Below are positions 43,002-54,639 of a stretch of DNA of 64,000 nt, piece after piece. The DNA is from Euptelea pleiosperma (lineage: Eukaryota; Streptophyta; Magnoliopsida; Ranunculales; Eupteleaceae): contig CM068540.1 of assembly GCA_035048495.1 (NCBI GenBank), positions 4,262,829 through 4,326,828 on the forward strand, in the 5' to 3' direction. Both the position numbers and the translations under genes were made by a program. Numbering within the stretch: the stretch's first letter is position 1; every line of letters starts with the position of its first letter. The notes under the pieces are model-generated. The model had not been told where the DNA came from, ran no database searches, and was given only the letters and a program-made list of their open reading frames with translations.

Positions 43002-44984
43002 ATGGCTACCCAACTGAGCCATCGGCTTATTTCATACTCAAAGGAGATTGTAGATGGAGAGTCGATATACGTTTCATCGAATTGTCTTCCTGTTAAGGCC
43101 ATAAACTTTGAACCTGCCGGGCACGCATTTCATTCGGTGGCACTTAAACTTCGTGGCTTTTGCACAGAAGAAGATGCAGATGCCGATGAGCAGAATGTGT
43201 CCAATGATAAGGGCCCGGCTTATATTGCATCATCAGATTCGTATAGCAGTAAAGGAAAAAAGAAATCCGGTGCTAGCGGCAAGCAACAAGACCATTATGC
43301 GTTGTTGGGTTTGGGGCATCTACGGTTTCTGGCCACTGAGGAACAGATAAAAAAGAGCTACAGAGAGACTGCCTTAAAGTATCACCCTGACAAACAGGCT
43401 GCCCTTCTTCTTGCCGAGGAAACTGAATCTGCAAAGCTAGCAAAGAAAGATGACATAGAAAACTATTTCAAATCCATCCAAGAAGCCTATGAGGTCCTGA
43501 TAGATCCCGTGAAGAGAAGGATTTATGACTCCACTGATGAATTTGATGATGAAATTCCAACCGACTGTGCTCCACAGGACTTCTTCAAGGTATTCGGTCC
43601 GGCATTTATGAGGAATGGGCGGTGGTCGGTTAATCAGTCAGTGCCGTCTTTAGGTGAAGAGAGTACTCCGTTGGGAGAAGTAGATAGTTTCTATGATTTT
43701 TGGTATAGCTTTAAAAGCTGGAGAGAATCCCCCCACGAAGATGAGTTTGATCTTGAGCAAGCTGAGTCTCGTGACCATAAGCGATGGATGGAGAGGCAGA
43801 ATTCCAAACTTAGAGAGAAGGCAAGGAAGGAAGAATATGCTCGGGTACGCACACTTGTTGACAATGCCTATAGGAGGGATCCAAGAATTCTGAGGAGAAA
43901 AGAAGAGGAGAAAGCAGAGAAGCAGAGGAAGAAGGAAGCCAAATTCCTGGCAAAGAAGTTGCAGGAGGAAGAGGCTGCCAGGGTTGCCGAAGAGGAGAAA
44001 CGCCGGAAAGAGGACGAGGATAGACGGGCTGCTGAAGCCTCTTTGAATCAGAGGAAGGTAAAGGAGAAAGAGAAGAAGCTTTTGCGCAAAGAGCGGACTC
44101 GTTTACGGACACTCTCAGCACCCCTTGTATCCCAACGTTTGCTTGATCTTGTGGAAGATGACGTGGATCGTGTATGTATGTCATTTGAGATTAATCAGCT
44201 GAGGAGTCTATGTGATGAGATTGAGTGCAAGGAAGGGATCGAGCGGGCCCAACTTCTAAAGGATGCATTTGGAGGGAACAATAATTCTGATGGGCCGAAG
44301 CAAGATGATAAGAATAACCCACAAAAGAATCGTTCTCTTGAGGTTAATGGAAATGGTGATGGTGTGCAATTCAGGGTGGAGAATCCGTTACGCAGCTATG
44401 AGAAAAAAGAGAAACCTTGGGGCAGAGAAGAGGTTGAGCTGTTGAGAAAGGGGATACAGAAGTATCCCAAAGGAACATCTCGGAGGTGGGAGGTTATTTC
44501 AGAGTACATTGGTACAGGAAGATCGGTAGAAGAGATTCTTAAGGCAACAAAGACAGTTCTTCTCCAGAAGCCTGACTCTGCCAAAGCTTTTGACTCATTC
44601 CTCGAGAAGAGAAAACCAACACAGACCATTGAATCCCCACTGACAAACAGAGAGGAATTAGAGGGGGTAATTACCCCCAGTGATGGGCCTGAAGCCAATG
44701 CTCCGAAAATGGTTGTCCCCAAGCCATCTTCGAGCAGTGGTGGGGGCCACCAGAATCCTGAAAGTGGGACAACTGCGAATGGAGTTTCGGTGACTGTGGA
44801 ACAAGACGTGTGGTCTGCCGTTCAAGAAAGAGCACTGATTCAGGCTCTGAAAACGTTTCCTAAGGAAACCAGTCAGCGTTGGGAACGAGTTGCAGCTGCA
44901 GTTCCGGGGAAGACCATGAACCAGTGCAAGAAGAAATTTGCATTGCTAAAGGAGAACTTCAGAAACAAAAAAAATGTGGATTAG
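43002..44984 (+). CDS. DnaJ-SANT protein, ZRF1/DNAJC2 (zuotin) family
   Basis: 660 residues in one uninterrupted frame, the usual length for plant ZRF1. Order: conserved N-terminus 'RLISYSKEIVDGE..YVSSNCLPVKA'; J-domain about 97-170 with YHPDK (HPD at 128-130) for Hsp70 stimulation; zuotin region with 'FGPAFMRNGRWS'; long charged helix about 277-375; SANT/Myb domains about 470-523 and 602-654. In yeast and animals this family works on the ribosome as an Hsp70 co-chaperone; animal and plant ZRF1 also bind ubiquitinated H2A in chromatin. It could act in cytosol and nucleus here. ATG 43002 is supported by homology of the following residues and by a 3' splice site 123 bases upstream. There is no sign of damage. 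Confidence 0.93.
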   Translation: MATQLSHRLISYSKEIVDGESIYVSSNCLPVKAINFEPAGHAFHSVALKLRGFCTEEDADADEQNVSNDKGPAYIASSDSYSSKGKKKSGASGKQQDHYALLGLGHLRFLATEEQIKKSYRETALKYHPDKQAALLLAEETESAKLAKKDDIENYFKSIQEAYEVLIDPVKRRIYDSTDEFDDEIPTDCAPQDFFKVFGPAFMRNGRWSVNQSVPSLGEESTPLGEVDSFYDFWYSFKSWRESPHEDEFDLEQAESRDHKRWMERQNSKLREKARKEEYARVRTLVDNAYRRDPRILRRKEEEKAEKQRKKEAKFLAKKLQEEEAARVAEEEKRRKEDEDRRAAEASLNQRKVKEKEKKLLRKERTRLRTLSAPLVSQRLLDLVEDDVDRVCMSFEINQLRSLCDEIECKEGIERAQLLKDAFGGNNNSDGPKQDDKNNPQKNRSLEVNGNGDGVQFRVENPLRSYEKKEKPWGREEVELLRKGIQKYPKGTSRRWEVISEYIGTGRSVEEILKATKTVLLQKPDSAKAFDSFLEKRKPTQTIESPLTNREELEGVITPSDGPEANAPKMVVPKPSSSSGGGHQNPESGTTANGVSVTVEQDVWSAVQERALIQALKTFPKETSQRWERVAAAVPGKTMNQCKKKFALLKENFRNKKNVD

Positions 44985-45260
44985 TTAGTTGGGGTTGTCT
45001 ATGATAATGCAGCAAAGTTGACTGAAGGCTTTGAGAGAAGGTCGTTACTTTGAAATGGGATTCTTTTTTTTTTCTCTTGAAGATAGAATTAGTTCAAGCT
45101 TCATCACACAGGGAAGAGCACTTACTTTTTCTGCAGCGGCTTTTGTTTTCCAAAGTTTGAAAGGAGGAGGCTTGAGATGGATGTATTCCCAGATTTTCCG
45201 TTCAGGCCAATCTGTTGAGATGGATACCCTCCCAGAAATTTTCCTATCAATCTGATGTTA
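44985..45260 (+). other. ZRF1 3' UTR (approximate)
   Basis: T-rich sequence after the TAG. The small frame inside it (45031-45255) shows no domain. Confidence 0.4.
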
Positions 45261-46521
45261 CAGGTACTATATTTACTGCACAACTTTGTAATTTTTCGTT
45301 TTTCTGATCTTACATTTTAATCCACACTATTTGGGGTCATGTTGAGGAGGGGGAGAGGGTGAAAAGATGGTTTGACATGGATGACAATCTCTCTTCATAG
45401 AATTAGCTGACCAATTGATGAGGAAGAATACAGTTATTCCATTCTTTTATGAGTCAAAATTTGCATATTACTATTGGGTAGTTGTTTCTCATGCATCATG
45501 ATGTTACAGTATCTTATTAAAGCTTGTGATAGTTTGCCGTTTATGTTTTGATACGTTTACACATTATACCGAGGGTACTTGCTACCTTCTTGGTCCAAAA
45601 CACGACCATGGTCTACCCATTTGGGGCTAAAGGGTGTCTGGACCAATAGCCAGTCTCTTTTCTCTGGTCATCTGGAGATTTTCTAACATGTGATACATGT
45701 ACCATCAATTTGCACTGTCCAAAATTCTCACTGTACTTGTAATTCCAGGTATCTGATTAGTGCAATATTGCACTGAATTGGACAATTGGGATCCCATCCA
45801 AAGAAAGCCCCTTATTTGGACGGTTCAGACAGTGTTTCATGGCTAAGTTCAGTTTTGCTAGAGTTGGTATCCTATAATGTTGGCACTTCCTAGAACATTG
45901 TGGCACTAAACATCCTCCAAGTCAAGTGAAAAGGTAATGTCTAAGATACTTACCAATCTCCAACATCCGAATTCATCTTAGATGCCTGTCAGATTATATT
46001 TACAAATGGATCTGAAAAAATGTAATCTGAGAACTCCTTCCTGCGTAATGTCATTTGAATATTAGTTTCAGATACAATTCTTCAAACCTTTTAATGACAC
46101 ACATGAGCCAGTTTCAACGTATATCTTAATCCCTGACACTAAAAGTGAACTGCCTTTAAAATGCCTCCCATTTGTATCGGCTCATATATTGAAGTCAAAT
46201 TTAGGAGGGCAAACTTAAGGTGTCAACGTCTCATAATGTCATCAAACCTTATCCTACACAGATTCTCGAAACCTTTTTTTTGAGAAGTGTAAATTTTATT
46301 GAAGGTAGAGCCAGAAAACATGAGATCTGCTATAGAGGTCGACCTCTATAGTTGAAAATTTACACTTATCATAGAAATTGGGAATGGCTATCCTGTCAAA
46401 CGATTTCTATTCATTACCCAGACTCGATACCTGATAGGCCAATTTATTGGGCCAATCCTTCAGACCCATTTGAATAATTGTTCTTTTTGTAACACCCCCT
46501 TGATAAATCGTTTGTACTAGT
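45261..46521. other. Intergenic, no gene recognised
   Basis: Only a poly-T led retroposon scrap near 46273-46330. Confidence 0.45.
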
Positions 46522-46679
46522 GAAGCTACCTGAATTTTCATTCTTTGGCTGCTGCCCCCTTGACTGTGTTTGACTCACTGATTGAGCCAGAAAAATTTGT
46601 ACTGAAGCTACCTGAATTTTCATTCTTTGGCTGCTGCCCCCTTGACTGTGTTTGACTCACTGATTGAGCCAGAAAAATT
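46522..46679. repeat. 82-bp tandem duplication
   Basis: 46522-46597 is repeated at 46604-46679 without any mismatch that I can see, starting GAAGCTACCTGAATTTTC. It looks recent. Confidence 0.93.
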
Positions 46680-46902
46680 AACTCCGTCACCCTAAAACTG
46701 AAAGGACCAATGGAATCAAAAGCAATCTTCACATTTCAGTGTAACAGGGTTAATTTTTCTGACTCAGTCGATGGCAGTCTAACAGTTGGGGGCAAGACCA
46801 AAAGATTGGAAACTTTATCTTGTGAAACCTTTCCCTCCAATGATACAACTGATACTCAGAAACAAAACCTGCACACGCAAACCGGCCTTATGTGTAGATA
46901 TA

Positions 46903-47528
46903 GGCTGGGATAAAGTTAGTAATTTTTTTTGACTTATAAAATGATACAGTTGTCGGGGCCCACATACACAGATGAGTTAAAAGCTATTACTTGTAGGATC
47001 ACAAAAAATCAGCACTTAATAAAACTTCTGACCATATTAAATGTGGAATTAAAGTTAACAGTCAAAATGGATGGCTCATAATATTGAGCTTGTAATTCAC
47101 TTTTCATAAGGCTAGAAATGTCAGAATTGGCAGATTTTTGGTGTGTATATACTATATATACATTGGCTGGGACATGTCATTATGCTTTTGTGACTCATAA
47201 AATGACTCGTGGACGTAGGGCACAGTTAAGGGCAGATTTTTGGTGGTGATATTCTTCTCATCATGGATATCAACCTCACAAAGAATCAGTCCATTCCAAC
47301 ATTTGTAGCCTCGTGAACAGCGGATTGCAAGTTATAATTTTTTGGACAAATCTGTTTTCATTGTTAAATTTAGGTTCAGATTCGTGATAGGGTTAGATGT
47401 TTTAGAAAGTGATGCTTTTTGGTGAGGATGATCCTCGCAGAAAATAAGCCCTTACCTCATCTTCATGTGGTCCCCACGACCACTTGTCATTTTATAAGTA
47501 AAAAAGAATTATTAACTTTATCTCAGCC
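46903..47528. mobile_element. Foldback MITE, family B, complete copy
   Basis: The ends read GGCTGGGATAAAGTTAGTAA and, inverted, GGCTGAGATAAAGTTAATAA. Inverted arms run about 70 bp and continue as weaker complementarity inside. No coding sequence. Confidence 0.7.
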
Positions 47529-47539
47529 CACATGGAGAC

Positions 47540-47872
47540 CTAGTGGTGGAGCCCCACATGGAGATCATTTTGGACAATCCAACTGCATATTGAGTAATTC
47601 ATATCAAGCAGACCATCCTCATAAAAATAGTCCATTCTGATATTTATAACCCCATGAAAAGTTTACTTGAATTTGAAAAATCTGCACCATCCAATTAAAC
47701 TGTTTATGTTATCTTTTCATATGGTTGGTAGTGTTGTAATCAATTGATTTTTTGCAATGATGATGATAATAATGAGGACAACTCAATGTATGGTTGGATT
47801 GTCAGACATGATCTCCATGTGGATCCATCAGCAGGTGTAGGAATCAGATGAAAATTGGGTGTAGATTTATCC
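47540..47872. mobile_element. Tourist-like MITE (family E), one end missing
   Basis: An inverted copy of 36469-36837. The right end GTGTAGATTTATCC is followed by TAA, consistent with a 3-bp TWA target. The left end is truncated against the family B copy. Confidence 0.65.
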
Positions 47873-47879
47873 TAAGAAT

Positions 47880-48140
47880 TTGATGTATAATAGGGATACA
47901 GTTATTCATGGTTTTGTAACTCATAAAATGACACATGGTCATGGGGCCCACATGCAGATGAGTTAAGGGTTGATTTTTGGTGATGATATTCTTTTCAACA
48001 TGGATATTTACATCACAAGAAACTAACCTGATTTTGACATTCCAAGCCTTGAGAAAAATGGATTACAAGTTCAAAATATTTTAAGCCGTCCATTTTTTAC
48101 CATTAACTTAACTCCACATTTGATTAGGTCAGATTGAAGT
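47880..48140. repeat. Family B partial copy
   Basis: It contains 'AAAATGACACATGGTCATG' and 'GATGAGTTAAGGGTTGAT', then decays. Confidence 0.55.
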
Positions 48141-48604
48141 AGTACAAACGGTGCATGAAAATGGGCTCTCTAGTTTGAAGGTCCCAAGGGTTTGGTTGTT
48201 CGCGAGTTCAAGTGATGGTCTCACGGGAGATGATTTGGACCGGGATCTGAGCCCACCAATCCTAGATTTCGAACCATGTGCTCAAGTGGTTCACTTGTGC
48301 AGATTGCGGCAGAGGATTGATAACCACCGCTGATGGGTTTCACTTAGGAGATCATCTACATCTATAATAGGAAAGACCTATCCAAAGTCAAAGAATTCAC
48401 AGGCTACATCAACCTAAACGCAACACAAAACTGACAAGATCCCAAACCCAGGATCAGCAAAAGTTAGTTCCTTGAGTGGGTTATAGGGTAGACATAAGCA
48501 GGCTACAGGGTTGACTAGACCTACTGCCATATTTGTTTCTTTGGCGCTGTATGGTTGCCCTTAGAAAAGTTTTAAGTGATTCTTACGCATAAATGTCTAC
48601 ACCA
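48141..48604. other. Non-coding stretch
   Basis: A 60-codon frame has no domain. Nothing else is recognisable. Confidence 0.4.
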
Positions 48605-49365
48605 TGGTTTTAAAAATGGCTGTTTAAATGCTAACGCCCCAATCCTGTTTCCGTTAAAACTGTTTAAACATGCTTTAACGTTTTTGAATTTAACGGCTGT
48701 TTTTATGTTTTAACGTCCGTTAAAATCGTTTTGTTACGATTTTAGAGGTTAAGACTTTTTCCACACCTCTATCACCTAGGTGCTTTTGGTGTATTGATTT
48801 GGGTTCAAGTCATGGGAGGGGCGACCTGAGGAAAGGGCTACCTGGGGGCTCGCTCAAAAAAGAGAAAATAGGGGTACCGGAAAAAATGTCGGGGGCTCGC
48901 TCACAAAAGGTGAGAAAATAGGGGTACCGGAGTGAAAGCCGCCCTAGAGTGGGCCACCGTGGACGTTGGCCTTCGAAGTATGGTAGAATGTTACATCCTA
49001 GAGGTTAAGACTTAAACTTTCCACACCTCTATCACCTAGGTGCTTTTGGTGTATTGGTTTGGGTCTTAACACGTTTAAACAGCCGTTAAATTTTGAATTT
49101 TTTTTTTGAAAAAACAGCCGTTAAATCCGTTTAATTTCCGTTAAAATCCAATTTTTTAATTGTCAAATTTCAAAATTTGAATTTCAGCGCAATTGTTTTC
49201 CATTTTTTTTCCATTAAAATCATTAAAATCCGTTAAATTCAGTTTTTTACTATTTTTTTTTTCTATTTTTGCCCCTGGCTGTTTCAATCAGTTTTAACAG
49301 CCGTTTAAACAGTAACACCCCCAGTCCATTTAACCATTAAAACGGCCTCCTTTAAACCTTGGTCT
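48605..49365. mobile_element. Foldback element, family D (copy 1)
   Basis: It begins CATGGTTTTAAAAATGGC and ends GGCCTCCTTTAAACCTTGG, with internal runs of CCGTTAAAA/TTTTAACGG. It is the inverted relative of 50270-50880. A mini LTR element interrupts it at 48732-49071. Confidence 0.65.
48732..49071. mobile_element. 340-bp mini LTR-like element with perfect TSD
   Basis: Terminal direct repeats of about 82 bp (48732-48813 and 48989-49071) begin TGTTAC and share 'CACCTCTATCACCTAGGTGC' followed by 'TTTTGGTGTATTG'. The right one ends AACA. Both sides are flanked by CGTTT (48727-48731 and 49072-49076). The inner 175 bp contains a ~50-bp doublet with 'AAAATAGGGGTACCGG'. There is no coding sequence. 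I see no clear tRNA primer site, so TRIM/SMART is the likely but unproven class. Confidence 0.72.
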
Positions 49366-49503
49366 ATACAACGTTATTAGATCAATACATTTTGACTTAT
49401 GAATTTCCATTCTTTCGGAGGATGTTATTTTTGCCCATTTTCAGTTGGTGCATTTTTAATGGATTGCGAGAGAGAGCCCAAAAACTTGTGATGCTCAAAG
49501 CAA

Positions 49504-49900
49504 AAATTGACACTGTTTTGACATGTCTTTGTGGGGCCCACAGAAGAGATGAGTTAAGAGCCGATTTTTGTGCGAGGATGATTTCAGGGCGGTCATCCTC
49601 GCAAAAATCAGCTCATACCAACATTTCTAGCCCTACGAAAGATGTGTTACAAATTGAAAATCTAGATCGTCCATTTCACTATAAATTCTAGGTTCACATT
49701 TCATAGCAAAGGGTTACAAGTTTCAGAATTGGCCGACTTTTTTGACTTGTAATCCATTTTTCAATGGGCTACAAATGTTTGAAGTGGCAGATTTTTGGTG
49801 AGTATGACCTCCATGAACTTTCAACTGAAGTCAGTTCTTGACTCATCTTGGTGTGGTCCCCACCTAGGCGTGTCAAATAGTGTGTCAATTTTTATTTGGT
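49504..49900. mobile_element. MITE related to family B
   Basis: The ends read AAAATTGACACTGTTTTGAC and, inverted, AAAATTGACACACTATTTGAC. Inner arms match as 'GGGGCCCACAGAAGAGATGA' against 'GGGGACCACACCAAGATGA'. Confidence 0.6.
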
Positions 49901-49904
49901 GTGA

Positions 49905-50235
49905 TGATCCCACCAGGCGTCCTTTAAGGAATACTCAGTAAGGTGCCCATGTGTGTTTGGTCCATACTCGCAAAAATCAGCCTGATTAGTGTTTTCTAAC
50001 CTTTGGATCTGAGTATCCCAAATAATGCTTGAAATCTACGGTTAAAAATAAATCATGAAAAATACTCTAATCCAACAAATAGAAATTACTAATGAGGTTG
50101 ACTTTTGGTATGTAAGTCCATCTGGGTTGAATTATGGCATTTGAAGTCTCCTCCTAAAATGCCACGTCAAATACCCTTTCGGGACCACTAACCCATGGTG
50201 TTTGGTCCGCCCCTTGCTGGACCCACAAACTAAAA
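49905..50235. repeat. Family C MITE copy
   Basis: It shares 'AAAATCAGCCTGATTAGTG' and the central 'TCCAACAAATAGAAATTAC' region with the other C copies. The right arm is fused to sequence that is inverted at 34870-34990. Confidence 0.55.
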
Positions 50236-50269
50236 ATCAACTTGGGAGACGAGGGTGTGTTTCTGTCAT

Positions 50270-50880
50270 TATAAAGGAGGCCGTTTTAACGGTTAAATGG
50301 ACTGGGGACGTTAACGTTTAAACGGCCGTTAAAACAGATTAAAACGGCCAGGGGCAAAAATGGAAAAAAAAAAATGAAAAAAACGGAATTTAACAGGTTT
50401 TAACGATTTTAATAGAAAAAAGAGAAAAAAATGGCTCTGAAATTTAAATTTTTAAATTTGAAATTTGAGAATTTAACGGATTTAACTGCCATTTTTTTTC
50501 GCAATTTTTTTTTCAAAATTTAACGGTTGTTTAAATGGTTTTACCGGCCGTTAAAACGGATTAAAACGGCCAGGGGCAAAAATGAAAAAAAAAAACCGAA
50601 AAAATGGAATTAAACAGGTTTTAACGGAAAAAAAATGAAAAAAAAATAGCGCTGAAATTCAAAATTTTAAATTTGAAAATAAAAAAAAAGAATTTAACGA
50701 ACATTTAACGGAATTAAACAGATTTAATGGCCATTTTTTTTCCAAAATTTAACGGTTGTTTAAACGGTTTTAACGGCTGTTAGATTCAAAACGTTAAAAC
50801 GGTTTTAACGGAAACGGCTTGGGGCGTTACTGATTAAACGGCCTTTAAAACCATTTAAACGGCCGTTTTTAAAACCATGA
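50270..50880. mobile_element. Foldback element, family D (copy 2, inverted)
   Basis: It opens AAAGGAGGCCGTTTTAACGG and closes GGCCGTTTTTAAAACCATG, the reverse order of copy 1. The inside has two tandem blocks, each with 'GGCCAGGGGCAAAAATG' and an A-rich stretch. It is almost wholly built of TTAACGG/CCGTTAA words. Confidence 0.7.
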
Positions 50881-50946
50881 GATAGAGAACTAATTACTTG
50901 GGTGGGATGATTTAATAGATGAAGGGTGTAGATTAAATGTAATGGG

Positions 50947-51290
50947 TTGGGTTCCGGTGACCAACAGTTTTAACCAACACCTTGGTGTACCCTCATAGAA
51001 GATGAATCATGGCTGATTTTTGGTGAAGATGATCTCCTCACCATATAGATCACCCCAACAAAAAATCAGCCCATTATGAAATTTCTAACCCAGTCAAATG
51101 TGGATTTCAAGTTACAAGGTAAAAATCAACGATCCATAACTCTTCAACTTCTAAACTAGTCTATGAATATCAGAATGATTTGAATTTTTGTGAGGATGAT
51201 CTCCTCACCATAGAGATCATCTTCACCAAAAATCAGTCATTGATTCATCTTCTATGAGGATACACCAAAGTGTTGGTCATCGGAACCCGA
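50947..51290. mobile_element. Foldback MITE (family F)
   Basis: Inverted arms of about 100 bp: 'CCTCATAGAAGATGAATCA' and 'GAAGATGATCTCCTCACCAT' occur on the left and their complements on the right. There is a short unique centre. No coding sequence. Confidence 0.7.
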
Positions 51291-52290
51291 CCCTAAGATA
51301 TATAATGTTTCTATTTGGGTGGCGTTAATTGCACACCTTTTTTTTTGTAGTAACACCAACCTTGAAAAAAAATAACAACCAAAATGTTAAATGGGAGTCG
51401 TCATTATCCATACCCACCCACCAAAAAAAAAAATAAGCCGAGGGAAACGAATGAGAAACGGTTTGGAAACAAGGGGAAACGGAAGAGAAATAAAGGAGAC
51501 TCTGCGTGTCCTCGTATTCTCTCAATCCATCTCCGCCATCGAAGAAGAACGTGTTAACTCGGCTCCATTTCCTTTTTCTCTTACAAACGAGGCTGAGAGG
51601 TAAATTATATACCCAAATAGTGATTTCTACTGTGTTTGTTTGCATGCTAACGATTTGAACTACATTTTGTCAAAGATGATTATGTTTTGAAGTTGAAAAC
51701 TAGGGTTTGGTTCAAATTTTGTGAATGATTATGTTCTTTGAATTTTTTTTCTTCTGTTTAATAACATTATATGTTAGTTATTTTTAATTTTGGATTTTTT
51801 TTCTTCAAATTGAATGAACATCAATTGAAGTTTTTTATAGCTTATTCGAATGAGTTAGGTTTTTGGTGCAAATGTGTTCATTGAAAAGAATTTTATATCC
51901 TAGAAGTGGTTGGATCAACATTAGTTTACAATGTTTCTTAATTCAAATGGTTTAATGTTCAAATGAGTTATAAGTAGTTGGATTAGCATTAGTTTCAAAA
52001 GCATCTTAATTCAAATTATTTTTTGTTCAAATGTGTTCATTGAAAAGAATTTTATATCCTAGAAGTGATTATATTAACATTAGTTTACAATGTTTCTTAA
52101 TTTAAGTGGTTTAATGTTCAAATGAGTTCATTGAAAAGATTTTTATATCCAATAAGTAGTTGGATTAGCATTAGTTTCAAATGCATCTTAATTCAAATTA
52201 TTTTTTGTTCAAATAGTTTATTGAAATGATTAGTTTTATTTAGTTCACTATTCAAAGTATCTTAGTTTATTATTGAATTGAAAATTTTAG
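51291..52290 (+). other. 5' part of the MULE, UTR/intron-like
   Basis: T-rich, intron-like DNA with imperfect internal repeats ('AAAGAATTTTATATCCTAG', 51892-52160). A leader-like stretch lies at about 51490-51600. A MULE terminal inverted repeat could lie here, but the right end of the element is missing, so it cannot be tested. Confidence 0.4.
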
Positions 52291-54300
52291 GGATCTGCAA
52301 GTAATGTAGATAATGAAGCAACAAATGACCTACTTCAAGTCCAAATCGTAGAAGAAGTAGATGAGATTGTAAGAAAAATATTTATTCCAAATTTATACAT
52401 TTGGTTTGTTAATTAAATTCTTAAATATTACTATCTTATTTCTTAATAGGTACTTATATCATCTGAGGTACCTATATCAATTGAGTCAATTGATTATACG
52501 GCTACATTCACCACGGGGGAGGTGTGTGCATTATCATTACAAATGAGATTATCATTTTTTGTTCTTCTATTAAGTAATTAAATAATTGAGAGTGAGGTGT
52601 ATTTGTCATTATTTTGCAGGTCTTTTACAGCTGTGATGAACTAATAAAATGTGTCCAAGACATCGAAAAAATAGTTGGAAATGTTGTAGTAGTCTCAAGA
52701 TCAGAACATCAGAAGGGGAAATCCCCAAGAATTTTCTTCGATTGTGAGAGGGGTGGAAAAAGTAGGTCATCAATTGATTCAAAAAAAGGGGCAGGAAATA
52801 AGAAGAGTAGATGAACAGGAACAAAACGGTGTAGATGTCACTTTTCACTAAGAGGTGTGAAGTTGCCCAATTAATGACCGGTGGATGGTTAAAGTGATTT
52901 ATGGTACCCACAACCATCCAATCGCAGAACAGTTTGAAGGATATTCTTTTATTGGAAGACTCAATGCAGATGAAAAGCAACTGATGACCGAAATGACGAA
53001 GGCGGATGTGAAGCCAAAAGAAGTACTAAGAGCCATAAAAGTGAGGGATGCAAAAAATGCATCTACTATGTCGACAATTTATAATGCCCGATCATTGATG
53101 AGAAAGAGGGAGAAGGGCGATAAAACAGATATGCAAGTGTTAATGAAGATATTGGATGAATATGAATATGTGGAATGGCATAGGACTACTGAGGGTTCTA
53201 ATAGGGTTCGTGATTTGTTCCGGGCACACCCACCGTCCCTTCAGTTGAGCAAGTATTTTTCTCACATATTTTTTATAGATTGCACGTATAAAACGAATAG
53301 ATTTGGGTTACCGCCGTTGGAGATTGTAGGGGTGACGTCTTGTGAGAAGACATTCTTTGTCGCATTTGTCTTTATGAAAATGGAACAAGAAGATAATTAT
53401 GTTTGGGCACTAAAGTATTTGAAGTCGATTCTAATAGACTATTAACTTCCACCGGTCATTGTCACAGATAGAGATCTAGCTCTCATGAATGCAATCAAGA
53501 AGGTGTTTTTAGAAGTCCAAAACTTCCTTTGCCGTTTCCACATATCTAAAAATGTGTTGTCCAAGTGCAAACGGATGTTTAAAACAGGCGCATAGTAGAA
53601 GAATTCTTAACATCGTGGAATGAGTTAGTGTTATCTTCTACTCAGGTGGAGTATGATGATCACCTAGTTGCCTTTGAGATGGATTTCGTAGAAATGCATT
53701 CACGTGCCCTACTTTATGCTAATGATACTTGGTTGACGCCCCATAGAGACTGTTTTGTAGCGACATGGACAGATCAATATTTGCACTTTGGGCATTCAAC
53801 AACAAATAGAGTAGAAAGTTTACATGCCAAGTTAAAAAGACAACTCGGGACGTCTCAGGCTTCAATTTCTACAGCATTCACTTCCATTCATAGCCTACTG
53901 GAATTACGACATACTGAAATCACTACGTCATTAAGAAGAGCATTTATACAGTGAAGCATGAATTTAAGGGTGCATTTTATAAGAATCTAAGAGGTTTCGT
54001 CTCTATCGCTGCACTCTATCTTATTCTTGAAGAGAAGAAACGTGTTGAAGCGTTTGGTATTGATAGAACTGCGTGTGGATGTGCCATTCGTCAGACGCAT
54101 GGTCTTCCTTGTGGGTGTGAGCATACAACTGTATTTTTGTTCAGCTTTCATTATACCAATGTCTCATATTTGCCCCTCTATCCACAGCACCATTAGCGAG
54201 TCATCACATATTTGCCATGGAGTTCGTGAATCAGAACCATTGGGTAAATGTTATTTTAGATCATGGAAGTCCGATACCATGAACAAGTGATATGTGGAGA
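52291..54300 (+). pseudogene. MULE (Mutator-like) transposase
   Basis: Possible small exons at about 52291-52370 and 52450-52520 are followed by a large exon from 52620 (acceptor ttttgcag|gtcttt). Landmarks: 'VKVIYGTHNHP' of the N-terminal zinc-like domain, 'FFIDCTYKTNRFGLP' and 'IVTDRDLALMNAI' of the DDE catalytic domain, 'CRFHISKNV', and 'CGCAIRQTHGLPCGCEH' of the SWIM finger. The frame is broken by a TGA at 52812, TAA/TGA at 52872-52877 with a frame change, TAA at 53443, stops near 53593-53610 and TGA at 53952. It is a dead transposase of the MuDR/FAR1-like group. Confidence 0.85.
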
Positions 54301-54639
54301 AGGTATCGTCACTAAGTAGCTCAAGGCTGGGACACCCCGTACCTTGAACAAATAGATCAGTTCAGAAGCCTTGTTGTCTTACGGGAGGGTCCATATGATA
54401 TCCCTAGTTACTAGTTACTGAGTCGATATTTGCCTATTCTTTTTTTTGTAGGCGTGCGGGCCGACTTTTTTGAGACCTGTGTGTCATTTTATGAAAGTTA
54501 TACACTATAAATGTAATAGATTGTAAATGTCAATAGAATGCAACTTTTATGTCAGTGCATTACATTTTTTCAAGTCGAAAACATATCCAAGACATCCAAC
54601 ATTGAAAATAATTTAGGTCACTACTTTTTTGGCCAAACG
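54301..54639. other. Transposase 3' flank
   Basis: No further conserved sequence. Confidence 0.4.

Noticed and set aside
43810..44184. Antisense frame inside ZRF1 (also at 44396-44722)
   Set aside because: A shadow of the well-supported coding frame on the other strand.
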